Source of the DNA: Symbiodinium natans
Lineage: Eukaryota; Sar; Dinophyceae; Suessiales; Symbiodiniaceae
Assembly: GCA_905221605.1 (NCBI GenBank)
Contig: CAJNDS010002316.1
Coordinates: forward strand, 16,001 to 80,000
Length of the DNA stretch: 64,000 nucleotides
Direction of reading: 5' to 3'
Of the stretch, positions 22,611-35,260 are shown piece after piece. A program made the translations under genes and the position numbers. The first letter of the stretch is position 1. Each line of letters begins with the position of its first letter. The notes under the pieces are model-generated. The model saw nothing but the letters and a program-made list of their open reading frames with translations. It was not told where the DNA came from and searched no databases.

Positions 22611-24510
22611 TCCCACATATGATCCCCAAGTAAGTTGGCAAAATAACTCGGATTTTGCCTATAGAAGGCATAGAGCACACCATCGGGACCCGGGGAAGAA
22701 TCCTTGGTGGTAATAATGGCCTTGAAGATGATGCTTTCATCTGGTAAGTCAGCCGGCACGAAGGGGGCCCTTTGCGCATATGGCTGTAGGAGTTTGTCCC
22801 ACTGGTTATCGCATTGACAAGGGAAAGTGGTGCCAAAAGGCTCTAGTTGCCCTTAGTGCAGCATCAAACTGACTCATAGATGTGATCAGCTGGCCATTTT
22901 CGCTTCTGACCTGTTGCGAATCGATTATTCGAGGGCAGATTTTCCTGAAGGCCTGCCACTTAATTTTAGACTTATCAACCTGCAAATCTCTTTGAGCAAC
23001 CAGGGAACGAAGACTTGGTGAGGGGGCAGTTTTCAGCTCTGCACCAAGGTGTAGCCGATTAAGCGCTTCTTGAAGCCAATGTCTCGGAAGCTCGGCTGAA
23101 CCATTACCTGACGGCGTGAAAGGGGGTATGGTGATATGCCTGGCTAAAGATGTGACGGTGCTTGCGTTGACACCGACAGTCGCACCAGTGCTCCTGTTCA
23201 AAAGGCGTACCAACTTCCTAATTAATGCAGCAATTGAGTTTCCAGCTTGGGCACGTAGGTTTGCATGCCACAAGAAACATGTGGCTTTTTGTGCAACGAG
23301 CGCGTCAGAAGGGCAGAGTTTTTGACCTTTGTTCTGCTCTTCAATCAAGCGGGCTTTAGTGCAATTAATTAGTTTACGAAGAAGAAGGTGCGAAGGGCTA
23401 GTCTCCGCAGCCTCGATGCCAGGCAAGTCAGTAGTCGCAGGTGGAACAGAAAAAGCCGCAGCAGGAACTGTCCGAACAGGTATCGCCGGGACATCTTTGT
23501 CAAGCTTATGCTTCGGCCGAAACCGAATCTTTACCAAGTGATGTCCTCCAGTTACTTTTTTGTGCTTCCAAGAGACAGAACAGATCTTGGCGGACAAGTA
23601 CAGCGAACTGGAAATAAGGTAATGGTCAAGGTGACTGCAGGTAGAGCCTTGCTCGAAAGTTGGCCTGTCAGACTTGCATTCAATCATGTCGCCTTGAGCA
23701 AGGAGATGTGCATACTCACCCTCCTTCTGCTGATTAACAGCATTGAAGTCCCCCCCAAGGACAACCACATGAGTTGCATCCTTGACAAAAGCACTAAGTG
23801 CAGGGAAAAGCTTCCCCCATTGATCAGGGTGCCAATAAACCGACAGGAGCCAGTAGCAGACAGACCGAAATCTGACCAGCACGGCAAGGGCAAAACCAGG
23901 CACAAGGTCAACAGTTTCTACGACTTTATAGTCCTGTGGCAAACAGACAGCAACTCCTCCAGAGTGTCCAGATTCCTTCCAAATAGCGAGAGAGGCAATC
24001 GTATTTATTCTGGCTGTTGCCTGTCTGAATCGGTGTAAACAGGCAGCATTCCATTTGGTTTCCTGCAAAAGCACGGGCGTTTGGTGAGCCAACGCACCAA
24101 TGGTACGAAGCTTGGCAAGGCCAATAGTGTCGAAGGTACACAGCGAGGTAACGTTCCAACTAACGACAGCCTGCAGCTTGCACGGCTCCTTTGGGATCGT
24201 GTCGAAGTAAGGAACAAGCCTGTCAGCTATGAGATTCAGTGCAAGTTCAAGCTCTTCTGTCGGGAGCTGAAGATTGATAGCAGCAATTAGGTTAAAAGGT
24301 CGGCTGTCATTGGCCATGAGAGCAAGCTTCAGCTCACGTGTTGTGGGATAGGTGAGTGGCAGGTTGTAGGCAAGGAGAATGCTGTTGAGGGATCTGACAC
24401 GTGCGCGATGTCTACGACAAGCAACATAGGCATTGAGGTGATCAAGGAAGGTCGTAGACCTTGCCTTGATCACCACGTCACGAATCGTCGTCATAGGGGC
24501 AAAGGGTCCC
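22611..24510 (-). CDS. LINE endonuclease and start of RT (inverted segment)
   Basis: The minus-strand frame encodes an endonuclease/exonuclease/phosphatase domain: VVSWNVTSL, LLQETKW, VVLGGDFNAV, SHLDHYLIS and GGHHLVKIR give the Asn, Glu, Asp-Asn, Asp and His catalytic positions in the normal order. After a linker of about 200 residues the RT begins with SSPGPDGVLYAFYR. The frame is then cut at ATGGAC and continues on the plus strand at 24,511. As placed, the protein cannot be made in one piece. Confidence 0.8.
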
Positions 24511-27364
24511 GATGGACCCCATAGAAGCAATGGTAGACAGCAGGTTGCCGATCGTAGACATAAATGCGTGCTTGTCTCAAGCTGATCATCCGCTTCAGGC
24601 CTTAGTCTTCATTCCCAAGGCAGACAAGGGTGCGTACGCGGACAACTACAGGCCACTAGACATGCCCGATACTTGTGATCGAATCATTGACTCCGCAATC
24701 TACGCTGTCCTTGCTGAGTCTTTCAAAGAATCGCTACATCCTGCCCAGGCTCTTCTTAATCACTTCAAAGAACCACAGGCAAATTATGCCCAAATGCAAC
24801 ACTACTTGGAGCTCAAAGATGCCCAGTACACAGTCATGCTTTCCGACTTTGCCAAGGCCTTTGAACGGGTGAATCCCTGGTGGGTACTACAGTGCTTAGC
24901 GGCAAGAGCTGCCCCTGCCTGGATCAAAGCTTACGTCATCCACCTTATGTTTGGGAGGCGCACCCAGCATAAAGTGCAAGGTTTCTTGCTCGAGCCTATC
25001 TCCATCCACCAAGGCCTAGCTATGGGAAGGGCGACTTCTGTTGTCCTTTTCTGTCTCGCCTTAGATCCCTTGATTTGGGCGCTGCACGACATTTCTTCCT
25101 TCATAAGACTAACGGCTTACATGGACGATAACAGCGCTGCCTCCAAAGGCCTGCATTGGGTGGAAAAGGCACAAAGAACTTTCGAACCAGCGCACAGCGC
25201 GGGGTTACAAGTTCTCCGTCACCAATGCTTCCAAGCAGGGTTTATTTCTTTACAGGTTCTCCCTGGGGATGTCAGAGCATGCATAGCCCAATTTGGTGTC
25301 GCTTGGATTGAGTCCAAACAGCTTCCACCGAGCAATACTCTCACCATTGGAGGTCCCTCATTGCATCAAGCCTTGTGCTTACTGCTTCAACAGAACATCT
25401 ACAGCCTCGACCAAGCAATGAGGATGTCCTTGACTAGGCTTGACGTGCGACACGGACTGCTCTTAGTAAGCGGAAGCAAATGCTACGTCCTGTCTAGCGA
25501 TATGCTGCTTTGCATGTGCACACAACAGCAAAATTTCCAGGCTTTGTTGGCTTGCATTATTGCATCGCCTTGCAAATGCAAATGCAAAACTTCTATTCTT
25601 ACCAACAAGCCCTTCAAAACTGCTGATATCCTTCTCCTCGACATGACGCCTTGGGGGTCTAAGATTATTGCTGAGACTGCAACAATGTTGGGCTTTATCC
25701 TGCGTGGCCGCATGTCAAAATATGAATGGGAGCAAGCAACGTCTATTGATGAAATCCATTGGGTTGGACAAAGGAAAATGTCAGATGTTTCCTTGCGCAT
25801 GCTGATCCTTGATAAGGCCTTGTGCAATATGTTGAGAAGGAATAAACAAGCTCTTTCCCTTACTGCATCAATGCCTGCCAGGATTCAATTCCATACGGCC
25901 TTCATTGCCTCTTGCCCTCTTTTCTGCAATTCCTTGTACGCCTTCACCAAAAGGCATATGCTCAAAGCACTAGCTATTGCCAGCTCAACTATTTTGAGGC
26001 GTCCCTGGATTCAGGCCAAACATATGGCGGGCGTTTTTGATTTTATCAAAGCGCCTAGGGCAATGGATCCTGAGATAGGCGCCATATTATCTAAAGTTGG
26101 CCTACTGCTGCGCTGGAGAGGCAAATGGGCTTTAAACGTTATCCTGCATGACCTTGAAAATGCGCATGCGGCCAACCTTCCCTTCTACCATTCGTTGCTT
26201 GTGCAAGCCAGGCAAGCCATTCAGAAATCAGTCTCCTTAGGAGACTCACCAATCATTGAGCAGTTCAAAAGCAAGTGCCATGATGCCCTATCTGCTGCGC
26301 TGCCTCGAGTGAGCCCTCACTCAGGCGGTCGCAAGCTCAAGCAGGCGCAAATTGCGCTTAGAGCAGTGTTGCGCAATGCTGCTTGTGTTCAGGCGCAAGG
26401 ATATCTTCGACAAAAAGTTGCGAACCATGCACATGAGAGACAGCTATGTGCCATTTTGCTTGCGCTAAACCTCCCGCCAAAGAACGTGGCTTCGGATGTC
26501 ACTCGTTGCTACGCACTTAGATGGGCCATTGTTGAAGAAGCCGATGCATATTTTGTGTACAGGCAATATGCCTCTAGGGACGAGCAATGTAGAGTCTGCC
26601 TACGCAAACAAACAGGGAAAGAGCTCTGGTATGACAATGGGTTCGGCAGCATGCCAGTCTGCAAACTCTGTCATCTCAACCAAAGCTGCCCTGATGACCT
26701 TGCCCATGCCATCAGCTGCATGCTGCCTTGCTGTGATGTTAACCAAGCACCACTCCTGCAATGTGCGGCAATGCCTGGTGCTCCGGCTAGAACTATTACT
26801 TACAGAGCAGCTATACCCAATGAGCACCAGTGTACTTTCATCCAAAGCCACTGCCTGCTCTGTGGGCTGGGAGCAAACACAACAGAGCATTGGCTTACGG
26901 CTTGTGTGGTCACCAAAGCCTCCCTCTTTATTGTCCTAGTCACATTGGGATATGCTGGCACTGCCTCGTTTGACTCCCTGTGTCACACTGCCCTTCCTAA
27001 GATCAATGTTGAGGGAGGGATTGACAAGAAATTCTGTGCCGTCCTATTAGCATGGATTGCGACCATAAGAAGATATACTATGGAACAGCAATGCACCTGG
27101 CACCCTGGATGGTGTGAGACACCGCAACGGGCAAAACACATCAGTAACATACCCAAGCTCGCGTCACGTCTTTGGAATACCATCCCGAGGATGTTACTTC
27201 CCAAAGCATTACCGGCATGGTGGGTTGACACGGAACGCTGCAAGCCCTGTTGCAACGACGGAGGACTCCATATTGAGGTCAAGCATCCCCTTTCTGCCTT
27301 AATTAAAGCAAGCGCCCAAGGTGTTACCGTCTCCCCCAGGAATGCCAAAAAGGGAATGTCTTAG
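24511..27364 (+). CDS. LINE reverse transcriptase, main part
   Basis: It starts at the inversion junction and continues the RT: LVFIPKADKG and ADNYRPLDMPDTCDRI, SDFAKAFERVNPWW (first catalytic Asp), IHQGLAMGRATS, and the YMDD box with Y at about residue 203. Further on are two Cys-rich clusters, CRVCLRKQTG ... VCKLCHLNQSC and CLLCGLGANTTEHWLTAC, likely zinc-binding. The frame stops at 27,362-27,364. The RNase H follows one frame over, and the switch falls in a run AAAAAGGG near 27,345, consistent with a single-base loss. Confidence 0.82.
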
Positions 27365-29184
27365 CAACATTAGATGCACAGCATTACTTGCTTGCACCTA
27401 TGTATCAACAGACCCTTGGCGTCCCTAATGTTGCTCTATGGCCTAAAATGTGTCATTGCGGCAATCTGCACCTTAAAGTTACGGCATTAAGGCCAATCCC
27501 TGCAGGTACTCCACTTATTGTTGAGTTAAAACCTGTCAAAGATACCCGCCTTGTTGCTCAATTTGACGGCAGCTGCCACGTGCAAGAAGGTATCGGTGGT
27601 GCGGGTGGTATCGTATGGTCGCCCGGACCAGTCCCGGTAATTCTTGAAACGATTGCCATCCCACTCCAGCCTTGTCCAGATTCTATGTTTGCGGAAATAT
27701 GCGCCGCTGACGCAACGTTAGACAAGGCATTATCTCTAGCTGCTAGCAATCAAATTAGGGAGGTTATCCTTCAGGGCGACTGCATCAACATTGTAAAGCA
27801 CTTTGCTGGTGCCTTGAGACTACATAGGGAAGACCTAGTGCGAAAACTGGACAACATGTGGCAAAAGTTAACGCACACACCCATTACAGTGCATTGGTCA
27901 TACGTCCCTCGCGTCGGCAACAAAGTCGCTGATCACCTGGCAGGAATCGCTGCTAACAGTCTCCGCTACGAAGCACCCCTTCATGAAGATGTCTTCTTTG
28001 ACTCGGGTGAGGGTCAGCCTCATATGCAAATAAACACTGAGTGCTTTCCGCCTATTCTGTTGCCTTCCAAGCAATGGCACCTGCAAGCTATACAGGATTT
28101 GCATTCCGGAGCTGAAACTATTTCTCTTGAGGCCCCCCCACTTTGGAATCCGGAACTGCTTTTGCGGTTTTGCCTCTACAATCGGATCAAGCCTCCCCCC
28201 GAGCTTGATACAACGTGGCCAGGGCTGGTCCAGTATCGAAGGCCATCTTTGCACCCACAGGGTAGATATTATGCCATACGGCACTGGCAAACGAGTAAAA
28301 GGCTAACACGTTTCTTGGCCATCGGACCGAACGCAATTGAAATCGACATGAAAGGTGCGCGTTATACGCTTTTGCGCCTCCTTACATGTCACAGCCCTAC
28401 TCACCCACCCCTCCCAACGTTGCTTGAAGCCAGGGAGCTATTTAGTAGTCACCTTGCACGCGCGCCCAAAGCACAAACAGTGCAAACCAAGCACTTGTTG
28501 CAAAGAGCAGTTGGAATGGACAGCAATGCTTTCCTTCGGCATGTTTATGAAGGTAGTATTGCTGCTTATGCCATCCCCCCTGCCTTGGCAAGTTTTCTTG
28601 CACATTTGGTGCAGGCTAAAGCTACCCTCCAGGTTATGATCCAGCAAGGAATCCCTTTTTACCAACCGGATGCAAGGGTCAACAACAGGAATTGGGCAAC
28701 TTTTGCACTTGAAGCTGCGGAAAGCTTCGTAATGCGAAAAGGGCTCGCTGCAATGCTCCCGTACTGCGCAGGCACAGTGCTTTGGGTACATGACGGGGTG
28801 TACGTCAAAAATAGAAACGCAGTTTCGCCCTTCATCGAAGGGGCTACTGAAGCGTTGGTTCAGCTCATCCAGGTGGGGCAGCACTGTCATCCACAGGTCA
28901 CACCTAACCAGGAATTTGCTAACCTACAAGATGTCTTTGCTATTACCACCACGAAGAGTGAATTTAATGCGGCAGTTGATGCGTTAAACGCTGCGGGTAT
29001 CGCGTGTCATAGCCCTGCTCTCCCAAAGCGCCCAAAGGCAACCACCAACAGGGTGTCCAAGCGCCTTATCCTGGAAGTTCAGGATATACTAGAGGTCGAG
29101 AGGCAAAGAGACGATAAAAGGAGACGCGTTGATGTTACAGCTGTTCCGCGTAGGGGATTGTGGGTAACACCCCCCTCGTTGTGA
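27345..29184 (+). CDS. LINE RNase H and C-terminal domain
   Basis: An RNase H domain with all four acidic positions: VAQFDGSCH, MFAEICAAD, VILQGDCINIV and VGNKVADHLAG. About 350 residues of unrecognised sequence follow, ending with a basic DDKRRRVD patch that could direct nuclear import. It probably formed one polyprotein with the RT upstream before a frameshift near 27,345. There is no natural ATG at the frame's beginning, which supports that view. Confidence 0.78.
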
Positions 29185-29276
29185 TGCGTGTAGTCCCCAT
29201 TTCAACCACCCTCCCTCTTTCGTGATGGCGGCACCTTTGGCTCAGACCAGTTGTGAACGCCCGGGCACAACCAAAC

Positions 29277-29858
29277 ATGCTGGCCGCCACACGCTGCCTC
29301 CTGGCTTGGCGTTACCATGAAGCCATTGGTAGTCATTCCAGCACAGCTGACTTCGAACTCACAGTCCTCCCTGCTGCAGCGGGAGCGATCCTCGTGGCTC
29401 TCTTAGAGGAAAGCAAGTCGAACGAAGCCCTTTCCCCGTACCATAAGGATCGTTTATATCGAGGCGTCTCCTTTGGTAATCCACTGATCATTCACGAGAT
29501 TGTCGAAGATCTGGATGAGGAAAAACTCCTACTTGCATGGACTCTCATTGAAGTCATTGCAAGGCTGGACGCTGCCACTCAACCTCGCGCTACCGTGTCA
29601 ATGCTATGGAAAATAAGTGCACCAAATCTCCGTGCCATCTCGTGCGTTGGAGAACGTGCGCTTGCCCAATCACTTTCGGAGCACTTTTCTTTGACCCCCA
29701 AGTGGTCTTCACGAGTTGTCGGGGCTTTAATCGGGCACAAAACTGGATGGGGTAGGGTAGAGGCATTGCTCCAGGTCTTAACGCCAAGAGCAACAGTCAT
29801 TGCCCGTGAACTGTGTGAGTGTGAACAATTCCCCTATCACTTCTTTTGGCCGTGGTAG
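29277..29858 (+). CDS. Hypothetical protein downstream of LINE
   Basis: An ORF of about 193 residues from ATG 29,277 with a helical, globular look (AATRCLLAWRYHEAIG ... VEDLDEEKLLLAWTLIEVIARL ... WGRVEALLQVL). No motif recognised. It lies 90 bp after the LINE's RNase H on the same strand, so it may be an accessory ORF of that element, or host sequence it landed in. Confidence 0.4.
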   Translation: MLAATRCLLAWRYHEAIGSHSSTADFELTVLPAAAGAILVALLEESKSNEALSPYHKDRLYRGVSFGNPLIIHEIVEDLDEEKLLLAWTLIEVIARLDAATQPRATVSMLWKISAPNLRAISCVGERALAQSLSEHFSLTPKWSSRVVGALIGHKTGWGRVEALLQVLTPRATVIARELCECEQFPYHFFWPW

Positions 29859-30205
29859 TCATACCTTGTTTCTTCTCACACAATAGATCCAGAGCCACGT
29901 TATTGGCTTTAATGCCCCTGGCTGGACCCACCTCACTTTGGCCATCTGTTCGCAGACAGTGGAGCTATGTGCCAATGTGTCCACTGAGTGAGGGTGTGGT
30001 TGCCCCTTGTACTTTGTGCTCGGTGGGCTTTATTGCCGCTTATGGTACTCGTACCTTTACGTGCTCCTCTGTTATTTGCTTCGTTGTTTGATCACTGTTA
30101 ACATTGTGATCACCTACCCCTCCCCATCCGAATATAGTTGGCACATGCGTGACAGTTATTTTGCTCAAGCGCTCGTTATGGGAGCACTGACCCTTAACCC
30201 GCGCA

Positions 30206-31480
30206 ATGGCCTTCTGTCTGGATTTGGCGCCGGATCATCTTAGGAAGATTCTTGGCTCTTCCATCCATACTTCGCCCTGCCTCTTCTCGTATGACAACAA
30301 ATTCTGCACCGTGGAGTCCAGTATCGCCTTTTGCATTATGCAGCTGGCTGGCACGGTCTCCATTCGTGCACACTTGGATGCCGATGTAAAGTCCTCCGAA
30401 TTGGTTGGGGCTGCTCTCCAGCTTATCCACCGCTGTTGGTCCAAGGGACTTGCCCTCCAGTTAAGGGAGATAGATGGATGCGGATGCCTTGAGTGGCAGC
30501 AATGGGGGTTGCAAACTCTGCGCGCTATGGGTTCGGTGAGTGTGGCGTGGCATAATGTACTTGCTGGCCACATCGGGCAGGCGTATATAATTGCGCTCCC
30601 GGTAACATTGCATGCATCTTGCAGAATTGCCACTACCACCCTGGGCAGCTACGAGGTGTTTTTTCTTCGGTTGAGCTCGCTGTCCTGTCTGCCTGTTTTC
30701 CGTCTTCATGCACCTCTTCTCGCATACCAAAGGTCACCTCCCACCCTGCTTGCTCGTGCCACCCACCATGGTTTTTGGCCTGGCGTTCTTAAACGCCCCT
30801 CTGGGCCCCTCCCAGCCGAGAATGGCACCGGTGCGCCACGAGTGCAAGAGTACCAGTTCACCACCCAAACGGCCTGCGCCTTTCACGAACAGGGTCTTGG
30901 TGCGACCTGTGCTTTCGTTGGCCAAATCGCCACCTTCGTCCTCGTTGAAGTTGGACTCGAGTTTGGATGTATGCTCAAGTACACCATGTGTTGCTCACCC
31001 TACACGCACGGAGAGTGGTACCTCCTCGACTCTACCCAACTAGGCGCTGAACTTCCTCCGCTCCTCCTGGAAAACATGGCCTTCCGACTTGATCTCAATC
31101 TAGTGCAAATCCAAGTAGTTGTCCAGGGACTGACTTTTGCTGTCCCTCTAGTCAGCTTTCTTGTTGATTGGCCTGTTGGCACGGTCTTTATTGCTGTTGC
31201 CTTCCCCTCCTTTGAGCACATGGTAGAGGCGCATCCGGTCCTGGTAGGGTCTTACTTTAGTAGGCGCCTCTGTATTGTCAATCCGCCTGATGGGATGCTC
31301 CCTCTCAATCTCACAATCGATCCAATGCTGCCGGTCCTAATGCTGCAAATACAATTGTGCAACACATGCGGCAACGGAGTGGTTACCTTGAAAGTCGGGC
31401 TTTCGTACTTTGCGATGAACAGGGCTTTGTTGCGGACACGTGCACCAAAATCCAAACAGCGTTCCATGAGGCGCAGGCCG
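30206..31480 (+). CDS. Hypothetical ORF, frame changes near its end
   Basis: ATG 30,206 opens a long frame with hydrophobic and Cys-rich stretches. One segment, YTHGEWYLLDSTQLG, resembles the His/Trp box of some cysteine proteases, but no partner Cys box was identified. Near 31,290 a different plus frame (NAANTIVQHMRQRSG ... FVLCDEQGFVADTC) looks more protein-like and ends at about 31,513. From about 31,470 the plus frames are only the antisense of the helicase gene. Confidence 0.35.
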
Positions 31481-34400
31481 CCATTTGGAAGCATGCACCT
31501 ATACCATCAGAGTAGTGCGGTGCCACGAAAACCAAAGCCCCAAGCCCTCTCGCGAAGGAGGAGGTGGCTCGGGCAAACCCTGCCTCGCTACTAAACAGGA
31601 ATCCAGAAGCCCGACATGTCACAAAGACACATATCCCAAATGTGGGGCCAGTGGAGCAGGCCGTGGTGATAGCGCCGAAGAAGCGTTTAAGGGACCCTAT
31701 GCGATTCATGAGGAAGGTCCGAAACGTCACAAGGCTCCAAGTGTTGGGCGCGCCAGTCAGCGGGAAGTCTTCCGCGGTTTGGCAGGCTTCAAGTAGGCTC
31801 ATATCGTCATCGCCCAGTGGGTCTGCGGGGAGACTCAACTGCAGCATAAACTTCATTTGGGTAACAATCCTGGCATACTGAGAGACCATCCCGATAGGGG
31901 AGTCAGGATAGACCTGGTGCCCAAAAGTGAGCACAATGTCCGCCAGGACCATGCTGAGGTCGTAGCTTCTGCCTATTTTGGTTTGGGTCTCATCCTGATC
32001 TTGCACCCGTACCCATCGACACGTTTCCATCCACCTGCCTGCAAGGCTACGCAGTGGCCGCCCGAGCAGGTGCTGCATCGTGGGACCTGGTGGCATACGT
32101 AGCCGAGGGACCCTGCCTATCAGCTCGAAGCGGCACGCCTCCGAGTACCGACATGCGTATAGAATGGCAGCAATCTCAGGAGGGAGGCGCATGGATGAAC
32201 AGAGCGAGAGGTTGACAGCCGGTCCGACAATGGCCTTCAGCCCGGCGGCCTGCATGACTGTCTCGGCTTGCTTCGGTTTGACGATGCTTATACAGAGAAT
32301 CGATTCCAGCATCGAGACCGCTGAGAACAATACCTCAGACGCTCCAGAGGAACGGTGGGGCTTGCCCCAAGAGGGCATCTCGCCTTGTCCCTTTTTCCAC
32401 GGGCCGGAACTTTGGGCCGTTTGCCGCAAAAGGGCCGCAGGCAAGGTGGCTGGCGTGTGGAGGTCGGCAGGGACCGCATTGAGGCCACAAATCTTTTGCT
32501 CCAACAACTCCGTGACGAAGTGGTAATTGGGTCGCGATCCTCCAGCGGGCTGTCTGTGGTCGCCAATCATGACATCAAGTGCATGCTTGATGTGCGCCAG
32601 AATGGTGTTGGAACCAGGCGTGCCCAATTGCTGGGCTTCATCTCGGAGGAGCAACTCAACATCCTTTAGACGGTTAATGAGCTGCGAGTAGGGAAAGCTA
32701 AGCCTTGCCACAATCGTACCATGTGTCGTGGCTACAAGTAGCCCCCGGTACAAATCGTGCACATCAAAAGGGAGCTTATGTGTGTCCTTCTCCTTGTTAC
32801 CCGGTATGCGAACGATGCGGCTGCGAACAAATTCATTGCTAGCAGTCGTGAGCCTATCAACCGCTTCGACATAGGCCCGAACCGATTCATTGCCATGAGC
32901 GGTGTACAGGGTGAGCCGGCTCGTCAGGCACGCAAGGAGTACTCCTAGAAACGCGCAGGATCGTGTCTTCCCGCTGCCGGGCGCACCCGTTATGAATACA
33001 GAAGTACGATTAGCGGCCAGGCCGTACGAGCACGCTCCCAGCAGCGCTGCCAGGTGTCCGTCCGCCCCCCAAAAGGTATCACAGAGGCACGTAAGGAAGG
33101 CGGGACCAACCGCGAGCCAAAGATGCTGGCTCGAGTCCTCGGATCGTGCTCGTTGCTCAACGAGTCATGGGACAGGCGTAGACACTCCGCATGCCACAGC
33201 GCAGGAGTCCGGGCGTCCTCTTGGCCGGGCAGCGGAGAGTCAGGCAGCGTAGCTAACACGCCACTCAGCAGCGTCGGCGTCCATTCTTTGCGATAGGATT
33301 GTTCCTCCGCAAGCCAAAGGTTGAGGAGGCTTTGCAAGGGGTTGGAAGCCCCCGGACCCGCAGTAAGCGATGCCTGTGCAGCTTGCGTTTTGTGCTTGCC
33401 TCTGAAGACTTGGCAGACCTCCGGGTGAATGAGCTGTGCCCATGTGTCGTGCCAGTTCCCTCTCACCACTAGCCCGATAAGGAGGACAAGCACTAAATCT
33501 GTGAGAAAGCCCGGCAACCACTGTGGCTGCCGGATGGCATCAAGAGGCGAGTCTTCTAGCGGAACGCCCAATGCAACATGCTGCCTTTCCCTAGGCATGT
33601 GTAACAGAGCATCCCAAAGCGGGGTAGAGGCTCCTCCGGGCAGAACCTCAAGCTGGCTGACTCTCGGCAGCGAGGGTCGTTGCGCGAATTGGTTGTGCTG
33701 TTCATCAGTCAAGAGCAGGGCAATGGTTATATTGACTGGCTGCGTGGCCTTACTTTCTCCAGGGCCGGTGAAAAGCTTCTTCGGGGCAAGGAGCTCTATA
33801 AACATGCCTGGGTAGGCCACATCCCCCTTGTCTTCTCTCAAGGTAACCAGCAAAGCAGTGCCCTTGGCCGGCACTTTACCAGCGACAGCAAACCACTTTG
33901 TACAGTCAGGGACATCCGCCAACTCCGGTGTAAGGAGCATGACCGATGCCCTTGGGTAAACTCGATGGAGAAGGCAGATTGGTCATGTATGCGTGCCGGG
34001 CTTTATCGCCACAGGGGTGGCGGCCCGCTTGACCGCAGCTTGCTCTGGGTAGTGATACTGTTCCGAGGGCTCCTCCTCGATTTCTGCTTCCGAGGCCATG
34101 GCTAAAAACTGATAACCCAGCATGTCAACCAGGCGCTCTAACGACAGGTGGGGGAGCCACATACCCAAAACTAGTTTCATCGTGGGACCAAGTTCATGAT
34201 ACGGGGGCGGCAAATCAGCCAGATGCGGCTTGGCATCCGTCAGGAGGACTTGGGTACAGTCAGCACGGAGACTTGCAATGCTCCGGTTCTCAGCGGAAGG
34301 TATCCGGAGAAAAGCCTCCATATCGGGGCGTCTGATTTGCCGTCCCAGCACGGAGTTGATGAAAGTTTTAGACTTATCCGAAAGCTGGACAGAGCCACAC

Positions 34401-35260
34401 GCAACCCCCATCAAACCTGCTCGCACTGTGCGATCCATCCGGGGGTCGGCCAAGCCGCAAATCTTTTTAGTCAATTCCTTATGCACATAATCCCCCGGCG
34501 TGAGCTGGAATAGCTCTTCACTGTGGACAAAGTGACCATAAGAGTGTCCACCACTGCCAAGTGACTCAGGTCCAGTGAAGTAGTAGAGACGCGCTCCCGC
34601 GCCAATCGCTTGCGTCCTTGCTGCCTGGCTGGGCCGGAAGATACAAAGCTGGTCGCTCTCATGATGGACAAGACTAACAGCGTGCCGCAATTCCGAACCC
34701 AGGATATATTGCAGCATGGCCCGTGGCATGGCAACGCCGCCCAAACGTGCCTTGATGTGGACAAAATCGCCCTTGCAGTCAGGAAGCTTTTGGCGCTCAT
34801 GCCAAGCGATAGCCACAGCAGCGCCCGTATACGACCCAGCAGAGAAACCCGTAACGCACAGTTTGCACTCGCCAGCTCTACCCGCGGCGAGGCCCACATG
34901 CAGAGCGGTCAGCGCAGCAGTATGTGGCATGTGCAAGTGAGCCAGGGCAGGGCACATTGTCAGGGAGGCTTCTACCGAGCTGATTCTAGCACGAACCGCC
35001 GCTGGCAGACCGCATCCTTCGACCTGAGGGTACAGAGCACGTGCCCATAGCTGGGCGGCTTGGGGCAGGAGCAACAATGCATGTGCGGCATTACCGCTGG
35101 TCGAAAGCAACAACGGGCGTTGTGTGTCCTCATATCGGACCTTTTTGCCCTGGTTGTCCCGGACTGTTTCCATTTCTAAGCCAGTGAGTGCATAGGAATT
35201 GGCTGTGTGAATGATGCTACCCGACACAGTGGGGGGCGTATTCTCGGCCTTCCCATTCAT
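31470..35260 (-). pseudogene. UPF1-like SF1 helicase with alpha/beta-hydrolase-like segment, left copy (decayed)
   Basis: Reading leftwards: an alpha/beta-hydrolase-like nucleophile elbow CVTGFSAGSYTG (about 34,830), a linker LGYQFLAMASEAEIEEEPSEQ, then a helicase with Walker A FITGAPGSGKTRS (32,960-32,995), Walker B-like LLLRDEAQQ and motif III-like IGDHRQPAGG, the SF1/UPF1 pattern. It has two lesions relative to the right copy: a TGA where the paralogue has Trp at about 33,984, and a one-base frameshift near 33,117. It is homologous to 60,600-64,000. Similarity to that copy stops abruptly after GIGACFQMAAC at about 31,473, where unrelated plus-strand sequence begins, so the 3' end is truncated. 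Confidence 0.72.

Larger units (their letters stand above)
22314..29184 (+). mobile_element. LINE-type retrotransposon with internal inversion (endonuclease, RT, RNase H)
   Basis: It contains, in sense order after allowing for one inversion, an N-terminal coding piece, an EEP endonuclease, a non-LTR reverse transcriptase and an RNase H. The middle 1.9 kb (22,611-24,510) is reversed. Its 5' portion seems to continue left of the fold-back element (about 10,310-10,410), where an open frame ending TFLSN joins on to NNVLVSLHHKEQ at 22,314 once one GTAAC is removed. No 3' tail or target duplication was found, so the element's true ends are unknown. Confidence 0.75.

Noticed and set aside
22490-24530. 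Explaining the inverted LINE block as 5' twin priming
   Set aside because: A sense-strand coding piece lies to the left of the inverted block and appears continuous with the element, so the inversion is internal. Kept as the alternative if that piece proves unrelated.
31480-31594. C-terminal end of the plus-strand ORF from 30,206
   Set aside because: It is the antisense of the conserved helicase block ending FQMAAC.
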